A stretch of DNA of 64,000 nt, from positions 131,241 to 195,240 of the forward strand of contig NZ_QIRF01000004.1 in assembly GCF_003332825.1 (NCBI RefSeq). The letters run 5' to 3'. Below the pieces are notes generated by a model. The model saw only the letters and a program-made list of their open reading frames with translations, did not search any database and was not told where the DNA came from. Positions 52,007-64,000 of this stretch are shown piece after piece. Made by a program: the position numbers and the translations under genes. The stretch comes from Dyella sp. C9 (lineage in GTDB: Bacteria > Pseudomonadota > Gammaproteobacteria > Xanthomonadales > Rhodanobacteraceae). How positions within the stretch are numbered: position 1 is the stretch's first letter; every line of letters starts with the position of its first letter.

Positions 52007-53206
52007 TCAACGCTGCCGGCCCAGCCAGCTGCGCGGGTCCACCGGCTTGTTGTCCTGGCGCAGCTCGAAATAGACGCCGGTGTTGACGCCGGTGGGGGCC
52101 GCGGCCGTACCCACCGCCTCGCCGGAGGCCACCTGGTCGCCCACGCCGTGCAGCAGGGTCTCGTTGTTGCCGTACATGCTCATCCAGCCATTGCCATGGC
52201 TGACGATGACCAGCATGCCGTAGCCACGCAGGAAGGCGGCGTAGACCACCCGGCCGGCCGCGACCGCACGCACCTCGCTGCCGCCCGGTGCCTTGATCAG
52301 CACGCCGTTGCCATAGGTGTTGACCACGCCGGCGGCCGGCCATGGCAGGTTGCCGCGGATATTGGCCAGGCCCTTGCCCGCGGGCGGCGCCGCGTTGTTG
52401 CCACTGGCCTTGGCGGCACGCTCGGCTTCGCGCGCGGCCTCGTCGATGGCCTTCTGCAGCTTGTCGAGCAGCTGGTTGAGCGAGGCCTCGTTCTGCTTGA
52501 GGGCGGCGAGCCTGGCGCCCTGGTCCTTGTACTGGGCGTCGGTGTCGGCCACCAGCTTGGCCTGGCTGGCGCGCTGCTGTTCCAGCGCCCTGGCCTGGGT
52601 CTCGCGTTCGGCGCGACTGGTCTGCAGGGCCTGCTGCTGCGCGGTGATCTGGGTCTCCAGGTCCTGCAGGTGGGCCAGGTCGCCCATCAGCTTCTGCACC
52701 CGGGCCACCCGGTCTTCCTGGAAGTACTTGGAATAGGCCAGGGCCTGGGCGATGCGCGCCACATCGTCGTCACCCATCAGCAGGCGCAGGTCCGAACCGC
52801 GGCCCAGCGCGTAGGTGGCACGCAGCAGGTCGGCGATGGCGGCGCGCTGGCCTTCCAGGTTCTTCTGCAGCTCGGTCCGCTGCTGCTGCAACTCGTCCAG
52901 GTCCTTCTGCTTGGCGGCCAGCTGGGTGTCGGTGTCGCGCACGGCCTTGGCGGCGACCGCCACCGCATTGGCCTGCTTGGCCAGTTCGGCCGTGGCGCTG
53001 TCGCGCTTGGCCGCGGTGTCGGCCTGCTCCTTGGACAGGGCCTCCATCTTGCTGCGTACGTCCGACAGCTTCTTCTGGGCATCGGCCTGCTCGGCGCGCG
53101 TCTTGCTGTCCTGGGCGGCCCAGGCGGGAGCCACGACGAGGATGAAGGCGAAGGCGCCGGTCATGGCGCGGACGAGGGGGCGGGCACGACGGACTGGTAT
53201 GGGCAT
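52007..53206 (-). CDS. envC: Murein hydrolase activator EnvC-like
   Basis: A 399-residue protein. Signal peptide, a long coiled coil (about residues 35-260, Gln/Ala/Lys-rich), then a degenerate LytM/M23 domain (TYGNGVLIKAPGGSEVRAVAAGRVVYAAFLRGYG...HGNGWMSMYG). The zinc ligands of active M23 enzymes are partly missing, as in EnvC, which activates AmiA/B amidases at the division site instead of cutting murein. Start at MPIPVRRARPLVRA. 127 bases before ctpA. Confidence 0.92.
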   Translation of the reverse strand: MPIPVRRARPLVRAMTGAFAFILVVAPAWAAQDSKTRAEQADAQKKLSDVRSKMEALSKEQADTAAKRDSATAELAKQANAVAVAAKAVRDTDTQLAAKQKDLDELQQQRTELQKNLEGQRAAIADLLRATYALGRGSDLRLLMGDDDVARIAQALAYSKYFQEDRVARVQKLMGDLAHLQDLETQITAQQQALQTSRAERETQARALEQQRASQAKLVADTDAQYKDQGARLAALKQNEASLNQLLDKLQKAIDEAAREAERAAKASGNNAAPPAGKGLANIRGNLPWPAAGVVNTYGNGVLIKAPGGSEVRAVAAGRVVYAAFLRGYGMLVIVSHGNGWMSMYGNNETLLHGVGDQVASGEAVGTAAAPTGVNTGVYFELRQDNKPVDPRSWLGRQR

Positions 53207-53432
53207 CGGCCGATTATCACAGAGCGCGGTGACCACACGCGAGCCGGGGCAGGGTGGTGCGTAGGGACGGGTCACGCCGGCTTCATTGCCGGCTTGCTAC
53301 GCCAGTGGTATGCCCCGGACGCATGCGCATGACGCTTCGCGATGCGCATGGCATGGGTGGATCTCCGTGATCGACGCGATCAGTCCGCGCAGGCGCGATG
53401 CGCGCGAGCAGGTGCGGTCAACGCGAAAACAC

Positions 53433-53453
53433 TTCCAAGTGAAACTTTCATTT
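53433..53453 (+). promoter_or_regulatory. Candidate operator upstream of gltB
   Basis: A 21-base palindrome with arms CCAAgTGAAA and TTTCAtTTGG around one base; only the lower-case pair fails to match. Its centre lies about 62 bases before the expected start of transcription, a position typical of an activator. No binding protein can be named from sequence alone. Confidence 0.65.
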
Positions 53454-53469
53454 GGACGTAAAGATGTCT

Positions 53470-53498
53470 TTGACGCGACGCACCAATTGTGTTTTAGT
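53470..53498 (+). promoter_or_regulatory. gltB promoter
   Basis: TTGACG (53470-53475) and TTTAGT (53493-53498) with a 17-base spacer. This is a plausible sigma70-type promoter about 85 bases ahead of the gltB start. Confidence 0.55.
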
Positions 53499-53583
53499 CG
53501 AAACCACACATCTGGATGCGTGACAGCAGCGCCGTTGGCCCTGTTGGGACGACGCGTCTCCAACCATCGGCCGGGGAGGCAAG

Positions 53584-59464
<5,881 letters not shown>

Positions 59465-59470
59465 CCCCAT

Positions 59471-59669
59471 GTGGGGGCGCGCCCTGTGCGCGACCGCTTC
59501 GAAGCGGGGACGGGGGAAGGGCCGTGGAGGCGCCAAGGCCGGCTACCTGCGGCCAGCTTGCACGCTGCGGCAGGCCGGGGTGCTGGCGCCCTCGCTATTT
59601 ATCCCCTTAGGGGACTCGTCTCTCGGTGTTTCGCTCCGCAGGGTTTTCGCGCACCGAGTGCGCCCCTAC
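59471..59669. repeat. GTAGGAGYGC...CTGTGCGCGACC repeats after gltD
   Basis: GTGGGGGCGCGCCCTGTGCGCGACC at 59471-59495 and the inverse TTCGCGCACCGAGTGCGCCCCTACA at 59645-59669 bracket a 150-base intergenic stretch. The pair could fold into a long hairpin. Confidence 0.7.
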
Positions 59670-59704
59670 AGTGATAGCCCCATCGCTACGTTGAAGTGAT
59701 CCCC

Positions 59705-60568
59705 ATGCGTCTTGGTCTTGCCGCCAACCAGCTTCACCACGCCCACGCCAGCGCCGCGCTGTTCCAATGGCTGCGCGCGAGCGAGGCCGGCATCCGCGAA
59801 CTGCAAATCGGGTTGCACGCGGTGGGGCGTACCTACGATGCGATCCAGCGCAACGGCTATCTGGAGGGCTACGGGCCGCTGCGACGTTACCCGTATGGCC
59901 GCGAGGGCGGCCTGATGAAGCTGGTGGCCGAAGTGGTGGGTCTGGGCGGCGAAAGGTCGCTCGACGGCGCCATCTACTTCATCGATCCGGTGGATCCCTC
60001 GTCGATCTTCCCGGAGGCCATCGCGCTCAAGCGCCAGTGCGTGATCCACGGCAAACCCTTCATTTCCACTGTGGCTTCCGCGCGCGACTGGATCGAGCTG
60101 GAGCGCATCCACGCCGGCCTCGCGCGGGACCCTGGCGCCGACAGTTTCTACGCACTGGAGAACCACACGCTGGCCCTGATCGCACACGATGCGATGAAGC
60201 CGCAGATGCTCGCTTACGCGGCGGAGCACTTCGATGTGCTGTCGGGTTTCGCCAGCCGCGTGGGCACGGGCACCACGGGCCAGCGCCTCAACGAGCTGGC
60301 GTGGAGCCGCGGCTGGCCGAGCGACCAGTCGTGGGTGCAGCGCTACCAGAGCGGCCCGATGGGGGGCGACGCGCAGATCGCCGACCTGGTGCTGGAGCGT
60401 CGCTGCCAGCGGGCGATCTTCTTCGAGGATCCCCACGTCGCGCGCCAGCACGAGGCGGACATCCAGTTGCTGGAGCGCGCCGTCACCACGCGTACCGACG
60501 AGGCGGTATGCATGACCTCGCCCAAAGTGGCTGCACGCTGGGCCGCCGCGGTGCGCCTGCGCCAGTGA
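59705..60568 (+). CDS. Tandem methylglyoxal synthase-like protein
   Basis: A 287-residue protein. The C-terminal half (about residues 155-275) is a complete methylglyoxal synthase. It has LIAHDAMK (H161, D162, K165), TGTTG (188-192), SGPMGGD (216-222) and IFFEDPHVARQHEAD with H249 and D252. The spacing from D222 to H249 and D252 equals that from D71 to H98 and D101 in E. coli MgsA. The N-terminal half (about residues 1-130) repeats the fold in degenerate form: HAVGRTYDAI in place of TGTTG, YPYGREGGLMKL in place of SGPMGGD and FIDPVDPSSIFPEAI in place of the active-site helix. So one half looks catalytic and the other regulatory. Such an enzyme turns dihydroxyacetone phosphate into methylglyoxal. 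Confidence 0.8.
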   Translation: MRLGLAANQLHHAHASAALFQWLRASEAGIRELQIGLHAVGRTYDAIQRNGYLEGYGPLRRYPYGREGGLMKLVAEVVGLGGERSLDGAIYFIDPVDPSSIFPEAIALKRQCVIHGKPFISTVASARDWIELERIHAGLARDPGADSFYALENHTLALIAHDAMKPQMLAYAAEHFDVLSGFASRVGTGTTGQRLNELAWSRGWPSDQSWVQRYQSGPMGGDAQIADLVLERRCQRAIFFEDPHVARQHEADIQLLERAVTTRTDEAVCMTSPKVAARWAAAVRLRQ

Positions 60569-60629
60569 TGGCGGGTGCGGGCGGTGCAAGGGTGCATACT
60601 GTGCACCGCCTTGTTGCAGGGAGTGCCCC

Positions 60630-61385
60630 ATGTGCGTGATTGCCTTTGCCTGGAACATGCATCCGCGCTGGCGGCTGGTGCTGATCGGCAACCGCGACGA
60701 ATTCCATGCACGCCCCAGCCTGCCGCTGATGCGCTGGGAGCGGCCGGCCATGGTCGCCGGCAAGGACCTGGAGGCCGGCGGCACCTGGCTGGGTGTCACC
60801 GATGACGGGCGCTGCAGCGTGGTGACCAACGTGCGCGATCCGCGCGACCCGCAGCATGGCCGCTCGCGCGGGCTGCTGGCGCTGGATTATCTCGGTGGCG
60901 CGGCGGACGCCGCCACGCACGCGCAGGCCTTGCTGGCCACTGCGGCGGATTATCGACCATTCAACCTGCTCACCTTCGACCAGCACGACGCGTTCTACCT
61001 GGGCAATCGCCCGGAGCCGCGCGCGCAGGCGGTGACGGCTGGCGTGCATGGCTTGTCCAATGCCGACTTCAACACGCCCTGGCCAAAGACGCGTGCCTTG
61101 ATCCAGCACCTCACCGCATGGCTCGAGGCAGGGCAGGACGACGAGTTCGCGCCCCTGTTCGCCGCACTGGCCGATCCGCGCGGCTACCCGGATGATCAAC
61201 TGCCCGACACCGGCGTGGGCCTGGAGCGCGAGCGCTGGCTCTCCTCCGCGTTCATCCGCGGCGAGCACTACGGCACGCGTGCCAGCACCGTGGTGGCGAT
61301 GGGACACGACGGTCGTGGCGTGGTGGTGGAACGGCGTTTCGGACCGTGGGGTCGCGAGGAAGGCGAGACGGCGATGCCGTTCTGA
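60630..61385 (+). CDS. NRDE-family (TANGO2-like) protein
   Basis: A 251-residue protein opening MCVIAFAWNMHPRWRLVLIGNRDEF, with the Cys at position 2 (possible N-terminal nucleophile after Met removal) and the NRDE motif that names the family. It then has AGGTWLGVTDDGRCSVVTNVRDP and a C-terminal AS-TVVAMG segment. Relatives in eukaryotes are linked to heme or lipid handling; bacterial function unknown. Confidence 0.92.
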   Translation: MCVIAFAWNMHPRWRLVLIGNRDEFHARPSLPLMRWERPAMVAGKDLEAGGTWLGVTDDGRCSVVTNVRDPRDPQHGRSRGLLALDYLGGAADAATHAQALLATAADYRPFNLLTFDQHDAFYLGNRPEPRAQAVTAGVHGLSNADFNTPWPKTRALIQHLTAWLEAGQDDEFAPLFAALADPRGYPDDQLPDTGVGLERERWLSSAFIRGEHYGTRASTVVAMGHDGRGVVVERRFGPWGREEGETAMPF

Positions 61386-61407
61386 AACCCGCGCAGTGAA
61401 TCGGTTG

Positions 61408-61872
61408 TCAGTCGGTGGAGCGTTCGGGGAATTCACCGTCCACGTAGTACCAGCGGCCATCCTCGCGCACGAAGCGGCTGATCTCGTGCATGCGCTGGGC
61501 CTTTCCGCCGCCATAGCGCAGGCGCGCCACGAATTCCACGATGGCCCGGTCCTGCTCGCTTTCGTGCCGCTTCACGCTCAGCCCCAGCCAGCTCGGCGCG
61601 GGCTGCTGCGTGCCCAGCTTCAGGTGGGCCGGGCGCGTGCTGTGATGCCAGGTGGCCAGCAGGTAGTCCTCGCGCTTGAGCACATAGGCGCTGTAACGCG
61701 AACGCATCAACTGTTCGGCGGTCCCGGCCACACCGCCCTCATGCAGCGGCCCACAACAGCGCGCATAACCGATCTCGTTGCCGCAGGGGCAGGGCGTGAG
61801 CGTGTCGATGGCTTGCACGTACGGTCGCATGATCCTGGCCGGGCGCGTGAGCGGGCGCCCCATGGCGTGCAT
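61408..61872 (-). CDS. YchJ family protein with SEC-C motif
   Basis: A 154-residue protein of the UPF0225/YchJ family. A zinc-binding SEC-C motif (CPCGNEIGYARCCGPLH) near residue 32 is followed by the family core (AEQLMRSRYSAYVLKREDYLLATWHHSTRP) and a C-terminal ISRFVREDGRWYYVDGE. I chose the ATG at MHAMGRPLTRP because GGAGG lies 7 bases ahead. Function unknown. Convergent with the NRDE gene. Confidence 0.88.
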   Translation of the reverse strand: MHAMGRPLTRPARIMRPYVQAIDTLTPCPCGNEIGYARCCGPLHEGGVAGTAEQLMRSRYSAYVLKREDYLLATWHHSTRPAHLKLGTQQPAPSWLGLSVKRHESEQDRAIVEFVARLRYGGGKAQRMHEISRFVREDGRWYYVDGEFPERSTD

Positions 61873-61925
61873 CCTGACGCCTCCGCGGGCAAATGCCAAT
61901 GGTGCCTATGGCTTAAGGCGTAGCC

Positions 61926-62519
61926 TCAGCGCAGGCGCCGCCAGAGGCGGATGCGGTTATTGGCCGGCATGGCGATGTCGTCGACCAGGTCGAAGCCGGC
62001 CACCTCGGCCAGGGCATCCACCGCTTCGGCGTCACGGATGCGCATGTGCGCCCCGCGCGCCTGCAGCCACTGGTCGAAGCTTGCGTTGCTGTCGCTGGTG
62101 TAGCGGCCGTTGTAATTGAACGGGCCATAGACGGCCAGCAGTGCGTCCCCGCTGGTGACGGCAGGCAGCTGCTCGAACAGCTGCTCCACTTCGTCCCACG
62201 CCATGATGTGCAGCGTGTTGGCGCTGAACACGGCGTCGTAACGGGCCATGGGCCAGCTGCCTGCCACGTCCAGCTCCAGTGGCGCTGGCGTGTTCGGCAG
62301 TGCCGCCTCATCCAGCCACAGGCGGATACCGGGCAGGTTTTCCACGCGGTCGGAACACTGCCATTGCAAGTGCGGCAATGCCGCCGCGAAATGCACCGCG
62401 TGCTGTCCGGTGCCGCTGCCGATCTCGAGCACGTGCTGCCGGTCGGCGAACTGCACCCGCAGTACTTCGAGGATGGGGTCGCGGTTGCGCTCGCAGGAAG
62501 GAGCGGTGGGCTTGTCCAC
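61926..62519 (-). CDS. DUF938-family SAM-dependent methyltransferase-like protein
   Basis: A 197-residue class I methyltransferase fold with the SAM motif VLEIGSGTGQHAVHFAAALP and the family's ANTLHIMAWDEVEQLFEQL and VYGPFNYNGRYTSDSNASFD. Substrate unknown. Starts immediately after the stop of the small membrane protein gene, so they are co-translated. Confidence 0.88.
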   Translation of the reverse strand: MDKPTAPSCERNRDPILEVLRVQFADRQHVLEIGSGTGQHAVHFAAALPHLQWQCSDRVENLPGIRLWLDEAALPNTPAPLELDVAGSWPMARYDAVFSANTLHIMAWDEVEQLFEQLPAVTSGDALLAVYGPFNYNGRYTSDSNASFDQWLQARGAHMRIRDAEAVDALAEVAGFDLVDDIAMPANNRIRLWRRLR

Positions 62520-62717
62520 TCAGACCGGGCGGCCGCGCAGCACGCGCGCGGGCAGCATCAACAGCGCTCCGAGGAAGGCGAACACGGCGCTCACCGTGAT
62601 GCCCACCAGTCGCAGCGGCAACAGGATCAGCCACACGATGGGATACAGCACCAGCGCCAGCAGCGCGATGGGCCAGCACAGCACCAGCAGCAATACCCAA
62701 AGAAGGAAAGCGACCAT
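62520..62717 (-). CDS. Small two-helix membrane protein
   Basis: A 65-residue protein starting MVAFLLWVLLLVLCW with two hydrophobic stretches and a short basic end (RVLRGRPV). A longer frame exists, but the ribosome site AGGA is 7 bases before this ATG. Directly adjoins the DUF938 gene. No known family. Confidence 0.7.
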   Translation of the reverse strand: MVAFLLWVLLLVLCWPIALLALVLYPIVWLILLPLRLVGITVSAVFAFLGALLMLPARVLRGRPV

Positions 62718-62775
62718 GAGGACATCCTCGCGTCGGAAACGGCGCCACTCTAGCGCAGTTGGCACGCATGCCGCC

Positions 62776-64000
62776 CTATGACGTATGACCCAGGAACTGC
62801 TTGCGGCACAGCTCCGCGTACAGGCCGCCGCGGGCCAGCAGTTGCGCATGGGTACCGCGGTCCACGATACGGCCCCGGTCCATCACCAGGATCAGGTCGG
62901 CCCGCACAATGGTGCTCAGGCGGTGGGCTATCACCAGGCTGCTGCGCCCGGCCAGCAGGGTTTCGAGGGCTTCGTTGATCAGCGCTTCCGACTGTGAATC
63001 CAGCGAAGAAGTGGCCTCGTCCAGGATGACCAGCCTGGGATCGCGCAGGGCGATACGCGCCAACGCCAGTCGTTGCCGCTCGCCACCGGAAAGCTTGTAG
63101 CCTTTCTCGCCGATCACCGTCATCAGGCCCTGCGGCATGGCTGCGATCACGTCATGGACCTGGGCCAGCCGGCAGGCGCGTTCGATCTCGGCATCGGTGG
63201 CATCCGGCTTGGCGTAGAGCAGGCTGTCCCTCACGCTGGCATTGAAGAAGATCGCCTCCTGCGTGACGCTCGCCATGAGCTGGGACAGCGTGGCGAAGTC
63301 GATCTCGCGAAGGTCCACGCCATCCAGGCTGACCTTGCCGGCGGTGGGGTCGTAGAGGCGGGTGGCCAGGTAGGTCACGCTGGTCTTGCCGGCGCCGCTA
63401 GGCCCGACCAGGGCCACCATCTTGCCCGCCGGGACCTCGAAGGAAATATCCTCCAGCACCTGCCGCCCGCCGGCGTCATCGGCCAGCGACACGTGGTCGA
63501 AGCGCAACACGCCACGTGGATGCGCGATGGTGACGGGCGCGGTTGCATCGGGAAGTTCGATCGGCAGGTCGAGGTATTCGAAGATGCGGCGGAACAGGGC
63601 AGTGGCGCTGATCAACTCCACCTGCGCATTGACCAGTGCCGAGGCGGGCGCATAGAGACGATTGAGATAGGTGATGAAGGCCACGATGGTGCCGGTGCTG
63701 ATGGCACCGGCGATTGCCTGCCAACCACCTACCAGGAAGATCAGCGCCGGCCCGATGCTGGCGAACGAGCTGATGAACATCAGGAACCAGCGCCCCAGCA
63801 TGTTCTGCTGGATCACCGAGTCGCGGATGTCACCGGCCTTCTGCTGGAAACGCTGCCGTTCGAGCGCCTGGGTGCCGAACAGGCGCATCAGCAGGAATCC
63901 ACCGATGGACAGCCGTTCCTGCACGTGCGCGTTGAATTCGGCGATCTGCTCCTGCGTGCGCCCGGCGATGCGACCGCGTGCCTGGCCCACCTTGCGCGTG
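62776..64000 (-). CDS. MsbA-type ABC exporter, C-terminal part
   Basis: The last 407 residues or so of a half-size exporter; the N-terminal membrane helices continue beyond the window. Two to three helices of the membrane domain (FLMFISSFASIGPALIFLVGG) precede the ATPase domain. Walker A VGPSGAGKTS, Q-loop VTQEAIFFNASVRDSL, signature LSGGERQRLALARIAL, Walker B LVILDEATSSLDSQS and H-loop IAHRLST are all intact. Substrate unknown; lipid or drug export is usual for this type. Confidence 0.93.
   Translation of the reverse strand, partial: TRKVGQARGRIAGRTQEQIAEFNAHVQERLSIGGFLLMRLFGTQALERQRFQQKAGDIRDSVIQQNMLGRWFLMFISSFASIGPALIFLVGGWQAIAGAISTGTIVAFITYLNRLYAPASALVNAQVELISATALFRRIFEYLDLPIELPDATAPVTIAHPRGVLRFDHVSLADDAGGRQVLEDISFEVPAGKMVALVGPSGAGKTSVTYLATRLYDPTAGKVSLDGVDLREIDFATLSQLMASVTQEAIFFNASVRDSLLYAKPDATDAEIERACRLAQVHDVIAAMPQGLMTVIGEKGYKLSGGERQRLALARIALRDPRLVILDEATSSLDSQSEALINEALETLLAGRSSLVIAHRLSTIVRADLILVMDRGRIVDRGTHAQLLARGGLYAELCRKQFLGHTS

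Larger units (their letters stand above)
53207..53583 (+). other. gltB upstream region, 377 bases
   Basis: Divergent from envC. It holds the gltB promoter (53470-53498), an activator-like palindrome (53433-53453), a more AT-rich block from 53425 to 53520 and a leader of about 80 bases with GGGGAGG just before the ATG. The part from 53207 to 53420 shows only GC-rich inverted fragments (GCCGGCTT, GCGCATG) and no gene. Confidence 0.6.

Overview
The window is a GC-rich stretch of chromosome from a Gram-negative gammaproteobacterium. It carries TatABC, an outer-membrane usher, lipoproteins, EnvC and DbpA. Codon use, the dispersed intergenic repeats and many gene types (M13 and M28 peptidases, plant-type glutaminyl cyclase, DUF2167, M56/BlaI pair) fit the Xanthomonadales (Lysobacterales), most likely Rhodanobacteraceae such as Dyella, Luteibacter or Rhodanobacter. 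That placement is inferred from gene content, not from a search. Most of the window is ordinary housekeeping and accessory chromosome. I see no rRNA, tRNA, CRISPR array, prophage or insertion sequence.

Layout: 1-3.3 kb, the end of an S9 peptidase and two FtsX/MacB-type permeases with no ATPase beside them. 3.3-5.7 kb, a BlaI/M56 (BlaR1-like) pair with two clear BlaI boxes. 5.8-7.1 kb, a small membrane protein and a lipid-anchored SPFH protein. 7.1-9.4 kb, two paralogous bacteriohemerythrins around an AbrB-family membrane protein, each with an FNR/ANR-like box. 9.4-14 kb, class Ia ribonucleotide reductase nrdA/nrdB, with a GIY-YIG gene and REP-like repeats between them. The nrdA leader holds an NrdR box pair on a sigma70-type promoter, DnaA-like boxes and a full cobalamin riboswitch. 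14-27.6 kb, secreted peptidases, a flavin reductase with an ArsR regulator, a ClpP-like membrane protein with a DUF2167 protein, glutaminyl cyclase and dbpA. 27.7-33.1 kb, a sugar transporter, rluF, yadGH and fpr. 33.2-38.9 kb, a chaperone-usher pilus operon. 39.2-43.7 kb, a membrane protein/XRE regulator pair with two matching operators, a TAP-like hydrolase and a NatAB-type exporter. 43.9-53.2 kb, an M49-like lipoprotein, hemH, a SYLF protein, tatABC, a DUF985 cupin, ctpA and envC. 53.4-59.5 kb, gltBD, with gltB broken by an apparent one-base frameshift. 59.7-64 kb, a duplicated methylglyoxal-synthase-like protein, NRDE, YchJ, DUF938 and the end of an MsbA-type ABC exporter.

The strongest signals are regulatory. 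The nrdA control region combines NrdR, possibly DnaA, and coenzyme B12 sensing. This suggests that the oxygen-dependent reductase is switched off when B12 can support another (class II) enzyme elsewhere in the genome. Five further palindromic operator candidates sit next to their likely regulators or in sensible promoter positions: BlaI, ArsR, XRE, CRP/Clp and an unknown one at gltB. Protein-level oddities are the tandem methylglyoxal synthase, the ClpP-like/transmembrane fusion and a mini-pilin facing the pilus operon.
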